Assembly (NCBI RefSeq): GCF_003646465.1
Contig: NZ_QZEX01000010.1
Span: 62,001-126,000 of the forward strand
Direction of reading: 5' to 3'
From: Chachezhania antarctica
Lineage (GTDB): Bacteria > Pseudomonadota > Alphaproteobacteria > Rhodobacterales > Rhodobacteraceae
DNA: 64,000 nt
Below, piece by piece: positions 34,994 to 43,531 of the stretch (the stretch's first letter is position 1; each line of letters begins with the position of its first letter). Under the pieces are notes generated by a model, which worked only from the letters and a program-made list of their open reading frames with translations, had not been told where the DNA came from and ran no database searches. Made by a program: the position numbers and the translations under genes.

Positions 34994-36597
34994 CGAAAAT
35001 GAAATCCCTTCTCGACACCGGGTCCGACGACTTCCGGAAAAACGATGCGCTTTACCGGGAAAAGGTCGGCGAACTGCATGCGCTTCGGCTGCTACAACGC
35101 GTCGGCGGCCCGGAAAATGCGCGGGAACGGCATGTCAGCAAAGGCAAGATCCTGCCGCGCGAACGGGTCGAGCGGCTGATCGATCCGGGAACGCCCTTTC
35201 TCGAAATCGGAGAACTCGCCGGGCTGAACAAATATGAAGGCGTGCCACCCGGTGCAGGGATCATCACCGGCATCGGCGTGATCGAGGGACGTCAGTGCAT
35301 GATAATCGCCAATGACGCTACCGTGAAGGGCGGCACCTATTTCGGCATGACCTGCCGCAAACACGTCCGGGCGCAGAAAATCGCCTGGAAAAACCGTCTT
35401 CCGGTGATCACCCTGGTCGATTCCGGCGGGGCGTTTCTGCCGGAGCAGGCGAGTATCTTTCCCGATGAGGGGCAGTTCGGCTCAATCTTCCATCAACAGA
35501 TCGGCATGTCGGGCGATGGCGTACCGCAGATCGCCGTGGTCATGGGGCCCTGCACCGCGGGCGGCGCCTATATCCCGGCGCTTTGCGACGAGGTGGTGAT
35601 CGTGCGCGGTCAGGGCTTCATGTATCTGGGCGGGCCAGAATTGACCTTTGCTGCGACCGGCGAAAAGGTCGATGCCGAAACGCTGGGCGGCGGCAAGATG
35701 CATTCGTCCGTTTCCGGCGTGACAGACCATCTTGCCGAGGATGACGCGCACGCGCTGGCCATCACCCGCGAAATCGTCAGCCACCTGGGCGAAAAACCGC
35801 AGCCGCGCAAGACGCCGACGTCGCCGCGCCCCCCCGCCTATCCGGTCGAGGAGATCTATGGCGTCGTCAGCCGAGACCCAAGGGTGCCGACCGACAACCG
35901 CGAGATTGTTGCGCGCCTTGTCGATGACAGCGATTTTCACGAGTTCAAGCCACTTTTCGGCGACACCCTCATGACCGGCTGGGGCCGAATCCATGGCCAC
36001 GAGGTCGGCATCCTGGCCAACACCGGCGTGCTCTTTGTCGAGGCCGCGCTGAAGGCTACGCATTTCATCAATCTCTGCGTCCAGCGCGATATCCCGCTGC
36101 TGTTCCTCGCGGATGTGAACGGCTTCATGGTCGGCCGCGACGTCGAGCAGATGGGCATTGCCAAGGCGGGCGCCAAGATGATCACCGCCATGTCTTCGGC
36201 GCGGGTGCCGAAGTTCACCATCATCACCGGCGGCTCTTACGGGGCGGGTTACCTGGCCATGCTTGGCCGCCCGTTCCAGCCGGACGCGATGTTCGCCTGG
36301 CCCACGGGCCGGTCCGCGATCATGGGGCCGGAACAGGCCGCCAGCGTGCTAGCGCAGGTGCGCGCCCAGATCAACGAACGCCAAGGCAAGAAATGGACAC
36401 CCGAGGAGGAGGAAACCTTCAAGGCACCAATCCGCAAGGAATACGAAGATTTCCAGGGGGCCTACAATTTCGCCTCCAACCTCTGGATCGACAGCGTGAT
36501 CGAGCCTGCCGAGACCCGGGACGTCATGGCGCTGATGCTGGACATCGCTTCGCGCAGGCCCAAGGTCGAAACGCATTTCGGCGTGTTCAGGATGTGA
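34990..36597 (+). CDS. Acyl-CoA carboxylase beta subunit, third set
   Basis: 535 residues, both halves complete: GAGIITGIG, IIANDATVKGGTYFG, GPCTAGGAYIPALCDE, ANTGVLFVEAALKATHF, SYGAGYLAMLGRPF, ending FGVFRM. Phe163 (GQFGSIFHQ) as in methylcrotonyl-CoA-type enzymes. Differs from the set at 3696 in the C-half (ADVNGFMVGRDVEQMG; ANTG instead of ANNG), so it is not a recent copy. Translationally coupled to the ligase before it and 10 bases before the alpha gene. With HMG-CoA lyase downstream, a 3-methylcrotonyl-CoA-like substrate is plausible; another beta-methyl enoyl-CoA is possible. Confidence 0.91.
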   Translation: MTKMKSLLDTGSDDFRKNDALYREKVGELHALRLLQRVGGPENARERHVSKGKILPRERVERLIDPGTPFLEIGELAGLNKYEGVPPGAGIITGIGVIEGRQCMIIANDATVKGGTYFGMTCRKHVRAQKIAWKNRLPVITLVDSGGAFLPEQASIFPDEGQFGSIFHQQIGMSGDGVPQIAVVMGPCTAGGAYIPALCDEVVIVRGQGFMYLGGPELTFAATGEKVDAETLGGGKMHSSVSGVTDHLAEDDAHALAITREIVSHLGEKPQPRKTPTSPRPPAYPVEEIYGVVSRDPRVPTDNREIVARLVDDSDFHEFKPLFGDTLMTGWGRIHGHEVGILANTGVLFVEAALKATHFINLCVQRDIPLLFLADVNGFMVGRDVEQMGIAKAGAKMITAMSSARVPKFTIITGGSYGAGYLAMLGRPFQPDAMFAWPTGRSAIMGPEQAASVLAQVRAQINERQGKKWTPEEEETFKAPIRKEYEDFQGAYNFASNLWIDSVIEPAETRDVMALMLDIASRRPKVETHFGVFRM

Positions 36598-36607
36598 GGC
36601 GCAAACC

Positions 36608-38617
36608 ATGAAAATCAAAACGCTTCTTATCGCCAATCGCGGCGAAATCGCCTGCCGAATCGCACGCACCGCGCGGGCCAGCGGCATCACCCCTGTTGGC
36701 GTGCATTCGCAGGCCGACGCCAACGCCCTTCACGTCCGTGAGATCGGCAAATCTGTCTGCATCGGTGCCGGTCCCGCATCCGAGAGCTATCTGAAGATCG
36801 ACGCAGTCATCGCCGCCGCCAGATCCGTCGGCGCCGATGCGATCCATCCCGGTTACGGCTTTCTGGCAGAGAACGCAGATTTCGCCCGCGCGGTCGAAGC
36901 CGCAGGCATGATCTTCATGGGGCCGACACCGGAAACGCTGGAACGCTTCGGCGACAAGGCCAGCGCCAAGGACGCGGCGGTTGCTGCCGGCATTCCGGTT
37001 GTCTCGGGCGCCCAGGGCGCGCGCTCCAACCCGCAGGAAATCGCACAGGAAGTGCGCAAGATGGGCCTACCGGTGCTGCTCAAGGCGGTCGGCGGCGGCG
37101 GCGGGCGCGGGCAGCGGCTCGTGACGGTTGAAGCCACGCTTGTGGAGGACATCGAGGGCGCGCTGCGCGAAGCAAAGTCCACCTTTGGCTCCGAGGGCCT
37201 TCTGCTGGAACGCTTCCTGCCCGAGGCACGCCATGTCGAGGTGCAGATCGCGGGCGACGGCAAGGGCCATGTGCTGCACCTGTTCGAGCGCGACTGCACG
37301 CTTCAGCGCCGCCACCAGAAGGTCATCGAAGAGGCCCCGGCTTGGGGCTTGCCTCGCGCGCTTCTTGACGAGATCGCGCATGACGCGGTGCGCCTGGGCG
37401 AAACGCTCAATTATCGCGGCCTGGGCACGGTCGAATTTCTGGTCGCGGGGGACGAGTATTTCTTTCTGGAGGTGAACCCGCGCATCCAGGTGGAACACCC
37501 CGTCACAGAGGCGATCACCGGGCTGGACCTGGTCGCGTTGCACCTGCGCATTGCGGAGGGCGCGGGCTTGGGGCTTGTTCAGGAGGATCTGCGGATCAAC
37601 GGCCACGCCGTCGAGGCGCGGCTTTATGCCGAAGACCCGGCCATGCAATTCGCCCCCTCGACGGGCACGCTGACCACGCTCAGCCTGCCCGGCGGCCTGC
37701 GGATCGACAGCGGTGTCGAAGAAGGCGACGCGGTGACGCCCTATTACGACCCGATGATCGCTAAGCTGATCGTTCACGCGCCCGACCGGGAAACCGCCTT
37801 GGCGCGGCTGGCGACGGCGCTGGACCATATCGCGGTGGAGGGTGTGGAAACTAACCGTGCCTTTCTGACGGCGCTAGCGCGAAACCCCGAATTCGGGCAG
37901 ATGCAGGTTCATACGCGCTGGATCGACGGCCAGCTTGACGCGCTGACACAGCCGCCCCCCCTTACCCGCCCCGAGCGGTGGAAGGCGGCAGCCGCGATTC
38001 TGTTCGTGGCAACGTCGCGCCGCGATGCGGACGTGGATCCCTGGAGCAACCGCGATACCTTCACCGGCTGGCGGCTTGGCCTGGGTGGAGATGCGGTTGA
38101 GGCGGGACAGCGCGTGACGCTCACCGATTCCGCCGGTGCATCGGAGGAATTGCGCGTCGGCCCTGTCAAACCGGGTGACAAATACACCGTTATTTCGGAA
38201 AACGGCGATGCTACCATGTTGACCGCGCGTGAAATCACGCCGGGTCGATGGCGCCTGAGCGAGGGCGATACCGTCCTTTTGATCGACGCGCGGCTCCACG
38301 CCGGGGTGATTGAGATGGACACGCCCGAAGGTCGGCTGATCTTTCGCCCGGCCACGCCGCTGACCTTTGCCGGCGGCGATGCGGCAGCGGATCGCGCCGT
38401 GGTCTCGCCGCTAACCGGCATGATCGTCGAGATCAAGGTGACCGACGGTCAACCCGTCGCCGCAGGCGACGTGATCGCGGTCATGGAATCAATGAAACTT
38501 GAAATCTCGATCCGCGCTGCCGCAGCCGGTACCGCCAGCAAGATATCCGTCTCGAATGGTGACATGGTCAATCGCGGCCAGGTCATCGCCGAGATACTGC
38601 CATCCGAGGAGCTATGA
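36608..38617 (+). CDS. Acyl-CoA carboxylase alpha subunit (BC + BCCP), third set
   Basis: 669 residues in one chain: IANRGEIACRIAR, HPGYGFLAENADF, VGGGGGRGQRL ATP-grasp loop, RDCTLQRRHQKVIEE, EVNPRIQVEHPVTEAITG, then BT region and biotinyl domain with MESMKLE, biotin Lys630. Complete with all active parts. GAGGCG precedes ATG 36608. Partner of the beta subunit immediately upstream; followed within 2 bases by HMG-CoA lyase. Confidence 0.93.
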   Translation: MKIKTLLIANRGEIACRIARTARASGITPVGVHSQADANALHVREIGKSVCIGAGPASESYLKIDAVIAAARSVGADAIHPGYGFLAENADFARAVEAAGMIFMGPTPETLERFGDKASAKDAAVAAGIPVVSGAQGARSNPQEIAQEVRKMGLPVLLKAVGGGGGRGQRLVTVEATLVEDIEGALREAKSTFGSEGLLLERFLPEARHVEVQIAGDGKGHVLHLFERDCTLQRRHQKVIEEAPAWGLPRALLDEIAHDAVRLGETLNYRGLGTVEFLVAGDEYFFLEVNPRIQVEHPVTEAITGLDLVALHLRIAEGAGLGLVQEDLRINGHAVEARLYAEDPAMQFAPSTGTLTTLSLPGGLRIDSGVEEGDAVTPYYDPMIAKLIVHAPDRETALARLATALDHIAVEGVETNRAFLTALARNPEFGQMQVHTRWIDGQLDALTQPPPLTRPERWKAAAAILFVATSRRDADVDPWSNRDTFTGWRLGLGGDAVEAGQRVTLTDSAGASEELRVGPVKPGDKYTVISENGDATMLTAREITPGRWRLSEGDTVLLIDARLHAGVIEMDTPEGRLIFRPATPLTFAGGDAAADRAVVSPLTGMIVEIKVTDGQPVAAGDVIAVMESMKLEISIRAAAAGTASKISVSNGDMVNRGQVIAEILPSEEL

Positions 38618-38618
38618 G

Positions 38619-39578
38619 ATGAGCGACTTTCCCAAATTCGTCGAATTTCGTGAGGAAGGCCCGCGCGAGGGCTTTCAGATCGAAAAGAAGATCTATCCGA
38701 TCGAACAGCGGATCGAACTGATCGATATGCTCAGCGACACCGGTCTGAAGCGCATTCAGGTCGGCAGCTTTGTCAGCCCGAAATACGTGCCGCAGATGGC
38801 GGACACCGGGGAGTTGTTCCAGCGTATCAAGCGCAAGCCGGGCGTGAATTACACGTCACTATGGCTGAACGACAAAGGGTTTCGCAAGGCCCTGACGGCG
38901 CATGAGGTCGATATCGACCCGCGCCTGCTGTTATATCCTTCCGAGGCGTTTGCCCAATCGAACAACAATTGTTCCTCCGCGGAAATGCGGGAAAAACAAC
39001 GCGACTGGGTTCGCCTTTACAAGGAAGAGGGATATACGATCGACGCGGCCTATGTGATGACGGCCTTCGGCTGCAACCTCGAAGGCCCCATCCCGCAAGA
39101 GCGCATCTTGGACGATTTCCGCTTCGTTCTTCAGCTGTGCGAAGAAGAGGACATCCCCGTACCGATCCTTGTGATCGCCGATACAATGGGCTGGGGCAAC
39201 CCCGAGGCTGTCAAACGAATGATCGGCGCGCTGCGGGAACTGGCACCCAGTGCCCGCATCGGGATGCATATTCATGACACGCGCGGGCTTGGCATCGCCA
39301 ATCTCCATGCCGCCCTGTCGATGGGCGTGGACATGTTCGAAAGTTCGGTCGCCGGTCTTGGCGGCTGTCCTTTCGCGGGCCACGGCCACGCCCGCGCCGC
39401 AGGAAATGTCTGCACTGAGGATGCGGTGTTCCTGTGCCACGAGCTTGGCATCGAAACCGGCATTGATCTGGACAAGCTGATCGCAGCGGCGGTCAAGGCG
39501 GAAGAGATCATCGGCGTGCCTCTCATGGGCCGGGTCATGCATACCGGCGGGCTCGACAAGTACCGCAAGGCAAACTGA
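38619..39578 (+). CDS. Hydroxymethylglutaryl-CoA lyase
   Basis: 319 residues, TIM-barrel DRE-type aldolase: EFREEGPREGFQ near the N-terminus (catalytic Arg region), GSFVSPKYVPQMADT, ADTMGWGNPE, GMHIHDTRGLG with metal-ligand histidines, and the signature GLGGCPFAGHGHARAAGN with the catalytic Cys. Splits 3-hydroxy-3-methylglutaryl-CoA, or a longer 3-hydroxy-3-alkyl homologue, to acetyl-CoA and a 3-oxo acid. The classic DGLQ is EGFQ here. Immediately follows the carboxylase, as in leucine/isovalerate clusters. The methylglutaconyl-type hydratase that must act in between is at 2891, or the nearer hydratase at 31628. Confidence 0.92.
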   Translation: MSDFPKFVEFREEGPREGFQIEKKIYPIEQRIELIDMLSDTGLKRIQVGSFVSPKYVPQMADTGELFQRIKRKPGVNYTSLWLNDKGFRKALTAHEVDIDPRLLLYPSEAFAQSNNNCSSAEMREKQRDWVRLYKEEGYTIDAAYVMTAFGCNLEGPIPQERILDDFRFVLQLCEEEDIPVPILVIADTMGWGNPEAVKRMIGALRELAPSARIGMHIHDTRGLGIANLHAALSMGVDMFESSVAGLGGCPFAGHGHARAAGNVCTEDAVFLCHELGIETGIDLDKLIAAAVKAEEIIGVPLMGRVMHTGGLDKYRKAN

Positions 39579-39590
39579 GGAGGGATGAAG

Positions 39591-40505
39591 ATGGCGAAGG
39601 CGCTTGACGGAAAAGTGGTTCTGGTCACCGGCGCGGGTGGCGGTATCGGCCGCGATATCGCGCTGATGGCGGCGTCCGAAGGGGCGGCGGTGGTAGTCAA
39701 TGATCTGGGGGCGTCCCTGAAAGGCACCGGCCAGACCGAAAGCGCCGCTCAGGCCGTCGTCGCAGAGATCAAAGCCGCCGGAGGTGATGCGATCGCCGAT
39801 GGCGGTTCGGTCACCGACCCCGAGGCCGCGCGTGCGATGATCGAGGCCGGTGTCAAGGAATTCGGTCGCATTGACGCGGTGGTCAACAACGCAGGCATCC
39901 TGCGCGACGGGTTTTTCCACAAGATGACATACGAGGATTTCGATGCGGTGGTGAAGGTCCATCTTTATGGTGCCTTCAATACCAGCCGCGCTGCCGCCGA
40001 TTATTTCCGCGAACAGGAAGGCGGCGCTCTGGTTCACATGACCTCGACCTCGGGTCTGATCGGCAATCTGGCGCAGGCCAATTATGCGTCTGCCAAATTG
40101 GGCATCGCCGCCTTGTCGAAATCGATTGCGCTCGACCTGAAGCGGTGGAACGTGCGGTCGAACTGCATCGCGCCCTTCGCCTGGAGCCGGATGATCTCGT
40201 CTATCAAGACAGACACCCCGGAACAGGTGGCGCGGGTCGAGAAGATCAAGCAGATGACCCCTGCAAAAGTTGCGCCGATGGCCTGTTTCCTGATGAGCGA
40301 CCGCGCGGCTGACGTGTCCGGACAAGTCTTTGCGGTTCGCAAGAACGAGATCTTCCTGTTCAACCAGCCCCGCCCGGTGCGGTCGGTTCATTCCGGCGAG
40401 GGCTGGACAGCGGATGAAATCGCCGAGCGCGCCATGCCCACGCTCAGATCGCAGTTCACACCGCTCGAAGTGTCGGCGGACGTCTTTTCGTGGGATCCGG
40501 TCTGA
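39591..40505 (+). CDS. SDR-family 3-hydroxyacyl-CoA dehydrogenase, MFE-2 type
   Basis: 304 residues. TGAGGGIGRDIA and NDLGASLKGTG after beta-2, VNNAGILRDGFF, and NYASAKLGI with Tyr-x3-Lys. The NDLG segment and the extended C-terminus (VFAVRKNEIFLFNQPRPVR) mark the multifunctional-enzyme-2/HSD17B4 branch that oxidises D-3-hydroxyacyl-CoA. ATG 39591 lies 6 bases after GGAGGG; ATG 39585 abuts it. It could work with the MaoC-type hydratases (42478, 61832), which usually make the D-isomer. Confidence 0.88.
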   Translation: MAKALDGKVVLVTGAGGGIGRDIALMAASEGAAVVVNDLGASLKGTGQTESAAQAVVAEIKAAGGDAIADGGSVTDPEAARAMIEAGVKEFGRIDAVVNNAGILRDGFFHKMTYEDFDAVVKVHLYGAFNTSRAAADYFREQEGGALVHMTSTSGLIGNLAQANYASAKLGIAALSKSIALDLKRWNVRSNCIAPFAWSRMISSIKTDTPEQVARVEKIKQMTPAKVAPMACFLMSDRAADVSGQVFAVRKNEIFLFNQPRPVRSVHSGEGWTADEIAERAMPTLRSQFTPLEVSADVFSWDPV

Positions 40506-41299
40506 TGGGAAAACGCAAGGAAAAGATTAGCTCGAACATCGCCTGGAGCACGCCGGACAAGATCTGCGTGCGGGGCCTTGATCTGCCGAACGAGATTCTG
40601 GGCCACATGAACCTAGGCGATCTCGCCTTTCTGCAACTGACGGGCCGCAAGGCCACGCCAGAGGAAAGCCGGGTCTTCAACGCCATCATCATCACCCTGG
40701 TGGAGCATGGCATCACGCCCTCGGCGCTGGCCGCGCGCATGACTTATATGGGCGCACCGGAATCGCTTCAGGCGGCGGTGGCGGCGGGACTGTGCGGGCT
40801 GGGCACGGTTTTTGTCGGCTCGATGGAGGGCGCCTCAAAAATGCTCTACGAGGCGCTGCCGCAGGACAGGCGCGGCACCGGCGCCGATCTGGATGCCATA
40901 GCGCTGGAAACGGTTGAGAAGTTCCACGCCCGCAAGGCCATCGTGCCGGGGCTGGGCCACCCGGTTCACAAGCCGGTCGATCCGCGCACACCGCGCCTGT
41001 TCCAGATCGCAGCCGAGAACGGCAAATCCGGTCAATACATCGAGTTGATCCAGAAAATTCAGGGCGTGGCCGAGGCGAGATCGGGCAAGATGCTGCCGAT
41101 CAACGCTACCGGTGCCATCGGCGCGATCTGCTGCGAATTCGGCTTTCCGTGGAAGATCGTGCGCGGCTTTGGGGTGATGGCGCGGGCCATCGGGCTGGTC
41201 GGCCATATCCTTGAGGAAAGCGAAAACCCAATTTCCTATGAGCTGTGGCAGCGTGCCGAGCAGGAAATCCTTGAAACCTCGGGACCGGGAGCGAAATAA
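40505..41299 (+). CDS. Citryl-CoA lyase / citrate-synthase-like protein
   Basis: 264 residues, about two thirds of citrate synthase length. It carries the large-domain core: SALAARMTYMGAPESLQAAVAAG, PGLGHPVHKPVDPR with the catalytic His, and GAIGAICCEFGFPW. TGATG overlap with the SDR stop. Short citrate-synthase-like proteins of this kind are often annotated citryl-CoA lyase and cleave a 3-hydroxy-3-carboxymethyl acyl-CoA. Next to HMG-CoA lyase it may catalyse an analogous C-C cleavage of a branched intermediate, or the reverse condensation. Function is inferred from fold and context only. Confidence 0.75.
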   Translation: MGKRKEKISSNIAWSTPDKICVRGLDLPNEILGHMNLGDLAFLQLTGRKATPEESRVFNAIIITLVEHGITPSALAARMTYMGAPESLQAAVAAGLCGLGTVFVGSMEGASKMLYEALPQDRRGTGADLDAIALETVEKFHARKAIVPGLGHPVHKPVDPRTPRLFQIAAENGKSGQYIELIQKIQGVAEARSGKMLPINATGAIGAICCEFGFPWKIVRGFGVMARAIGLVGHILEESENPISYELWQRAEQEILETSGPGAK

Positions 41300-41302
41300 A
41301 CG

Positions 41303-42466
41303 ATGCAGACATCAGCCCCCGACACCCATGGCGACCTGCGCGATGCCCTGCGCGCGCTTTGTGCACAGTTCCCGCCGCAATATCATCGAAAGTTCGGCGA
41401 GAACGAAACCTACCCCGAGGAATTTGTCGATGCGCTGACCCGCGAGGGCTGGCTCGCCGCGATGATCCCCGAGGAATACGGCGGATCGGGCCTGGGTCTG
41501 ACCGAAGCCTCGATCATCATGGAAGAGGTGAACCGCTGCGGTGGCAACGCGGGCCACTGCCATGGGCAGATGTATAACATGGGCACGCTTCTGCGGCACG
41601 GCTCGGACGAGCAGAAGCAGAAATACCTACCCGCCATCGCCAGCGGCGCGCTGCGCCTGCAGTCCATGGCCGTGACCGAGCCGACGACCGGGACCGACAC
41701 CACCAAGCTCAAGACTACAGCGGTCAGGAAGGGCGACCGCTATGTGATCAACGGCCAGAAGGTCTGGATCAGCCGCATTCAACATTCGGACCTGATGATC
41801 CTGCTGGCCCGCACCACACCGTTGAAAGATGTCAAGAAGAAGTCCCAGGGCCTGTCGATCTTAATGGTTGATCTGAAAGAGGCCATCGGCAATGGCATGG
41901 AGGTGCGCCCCATCGCCAACATGCCGGGCCACGAAACCAATGAAGTGTTCTTCGACAACCTGGAGATTCCCGCCGAGAACCTGATCGGAACCGAAGGCCG
42001 CGGATTTTACCACATTCTTGACGGGCTCAACGCCGAGCGCACGCTGATCGCCGGGGAATGTATCGGGGACGGATACTGGTTTGTGGACAAGGCCCGCGCC
42101 TATGCCGGCGAGCGTATTGTCTTCGATCGCCCGATCGGTCAGAATCAGGGCGTGCAGTTTCCTATCGCCAAGGCCTATGTGAACGTCGAGGCCGCCAACC
42201 TGATGCGCTTCGAGGCCGCAAGACGCTTTGACGCCGGGCAGGATTGCGGGGCACAGGCGAACATGGCAAAACTACTGGCCGCCGATGCCAGCTGGGAAGC
42301 GGCCAATGCCTGCATCCAGACTCATGGCGGCTTCGGCTTTGCGCGCGAATACGATGTCGAGCGCAAGTTCCGCGAGGCCCGACTGTATCAGGTGGCCCCG
42401 ATCTCGACCAACCTCATCCTGTCCTATGTCGGCGAGCATATCCTGGGTATGCCGCGGTCGTTCTGA
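41303..42466 (+). CDS. Acyl-CoA dehydrogenase
   Basis: 387 residues. VTEPTTGTDTTKL in place of the usual T-E-P-x-A-G-S-D, NGQKVWISRIQHSD, GLNAERTLIAGE with Glu-Arg at the isovaleryl-type base site, and tail GEHILGMPRSF without E-G-T. Same subgroup as 32415-33575 and as the truncated copy at 56897-57040, whose tail reads almost the same. Three bases after the lyase stop, GGGAGCG upstream. Substrate unknown; a carboxylated or otherwise odd acyl-CoA is possible. Confidence 0.9.
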   Translation: MQTSAPDTHGDLRDALRALCAQFPPQYHRKFGENETYPEEFVDALTREGWLAAMIPEEYGGSGLGLTEASIIMEEVNRCGGNAGHCHGQMYNMGTLLRHGSDEQKQKYLPAIASGALRLQSMAVTEPTTGTDTTKLKTTAVRKGDRYVINGQKVWISRIQHSDLMILLARTTPLKDVKKKSQGLSILMVDLKEAIGNGMEVRPIANMPGHETNEVFFDNLEIPAENLIGTEGRGFYHILDGLNAERTLIAGECIGDGYWFVDKARAYAGERIVFDRPIGQNQGVQFPIAKAYVNVEAANLMRFEAARRFDAGQDCGAQANMAKLLAADASWEAANACIQTHGGFGFAREYDVERKFREARLYQVAPISTNLILSYVGEHILGMPRSF

Positions 42467-42477
42467 GGCCAGGGACC

Positions 42478-43317
42478 ATGAATGAGATCGACCTTGACGC
42501 GCTGGCACCCTGGCTAGGACGCACTGAAACCAAAGAAGACGTCCTGACGCACGGTCTGATCGACAAATTCCGTGCCGCGTTCGGTCCGCAACTTTGGGGC
42601 GGAGCAGGTGATGTCCCGCTGGGGGTTCATTGGTGTATTGCCCTTGATACCGTGCCAGCTGCCGCCCTGTCAGACGATGGCCATGCCGCAAGGGGTGGAT
42701 TTCTGCCCCCTGTCCCGCTGCCCGCCCGCATGTGGGCCGGCGGCGATGTTACACATTTCACGCCGCTGACGATCGGCGAAGCCGTCACCCGCCGCTCGGT
42801 GATCGGGGATATAACAGCCAAGCAGGGCCGCAGCGGAACGTTGGTCTTTGTGACCGTAGAACACGAGTATTCGAGCGGCGGCCGGCTTTGTATTCGGGAG
42901 AAGCAATCGATTGTCTATCGTGAGATTTCTGTGCCCCGCCCGGTCAAGAACGCACCTGCCGCGGTTGACCCCACCACGCTCAGATCGAGCCTTGCACCGG
43001 ATCCGGTGCTGCTGTTTCGCTATTCGGCGCTGACGTTCAATGCCCATCGCATCCACTATGACCACGTCTACGCCACCGAAACCGAAGCCTATGCCGGGCT
43101 TGTTGTGCATGGCCCATTGCAGGCGACGCTTCTTCTGAATCTGGCGGCGGAAGCCTTGAAGTCGTCGCCCCACCGGTTTTCTTTCCGGGGACTGGCACCG
43201 CTGACCCTGCCCTGCGAATTGCAGTTGCATAGTGAAGGGGCCGAAAACTCCGGAACCGTCTGGTGCCAGGATCAAACCGGTCTTCGAAGCTTTACCGCAG
43301 AATACGCGACTGTCTGA
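42478..43317 (+). CDS. MaoC/HTD2-like hydratase (mesaconyl-C4-CoA hydratase type)
   Basis: 279 residues, two hotdog units as in HTD2 and mesaconyl-C4-CoA hydratase. N-half: DVPLGVHWCIAL, RMWAGGDVTHFTPL. C-half: FRYSALTFNAHRIHYD, the catalytic Asp/His motif of R-hydratases, and GLVVHGPLQATLLLNL. Hydrates a trans-enoyl-CoA, giving the D-isomer in characterised relatives. Start ATG 42478 follows GAGGCCAGG. Last gene before the operator-bearing gap at 43318-43438. Confidence 0.87.
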   Translation: MNEIDLDALAPWLGRTETKEDVLTHGLIDKFRAAFGPQLWGGAGDVPLGVHWCIALDTVPAAALSDDGHAARGGFLPPVPLPARMWAGGDVTHFTPLTIGEAVTRRSVIGDITAKQGRSGTLVFVTVEHEYSSGGRLCIREKQSIVYREISVPRPVKNAPAAVDPTTLRSSLAPDPVLLFRYSALTFNAHRIHYDHVYATETEAYAGLVVHGPLQATLLLNLAAEALKSSPHRFSFRGLAPLTLPCELQLHSEGAENSGTVWCQDQTGLRSFTAEYATV

Positions 43318-43346
43318 GCGGTTCTGCTTGGCGGCGGATTCAATTG

Positions 43347-43376
43347 TTGATTTAACTTTCTAACATATGTTAGGTA
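43347..43376 (+). promoter_or_regulatory. Promoter with operator site 6 for the ABC transporter operon
   Basis: TTGATT (43347-43352) and TAGGTA (43371-43376), 18 apart. The perfect operator CTAACA-TA-TGTTAG (43360-43373) fills the gap. Downstream is the 30-codon leader ORF and then the ATPase gene. Confidence 0.78.
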
Positions 43377-43438
43377 TCAGAAAGCGGCTTGGCACCTCCG
43401 GCAAGCAGCCCTCTGAAATAAGAGGTGGGAGGAGAAAA

Positions 43439-43531
43439 ATGCGAGGAAACCTCGTCACTTGCGGATCACCGTTCGGTCAGGTTATGTGCCGTTCCATGGG
43501 CTGTCGGCAAAAGGCACGGGCTGAGTCATGA
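43439..43531 (+). CDS. Small ORF (30 codons) coupled to the ABC ATPase gene
   Basis: Starts at ATG 43439, six bases after a strong GGAGGAG, and encodes about 30 residues beginning MRGNLVTCGSPFGQVMC and rich in Cys, Arg and Gly. Its TGA (43529-43531) overlaps the ATPase start as ATGA. The ATPase has no good ribosome-binding site of its own, so this ORF may deliver ribosomes to it. No known peptide family recognised. It may be just a leader; conservation would tell. Confidence 0.55.
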   Translation: MRGNLVTCGSPFGQVMCRSMGCRQKARAES

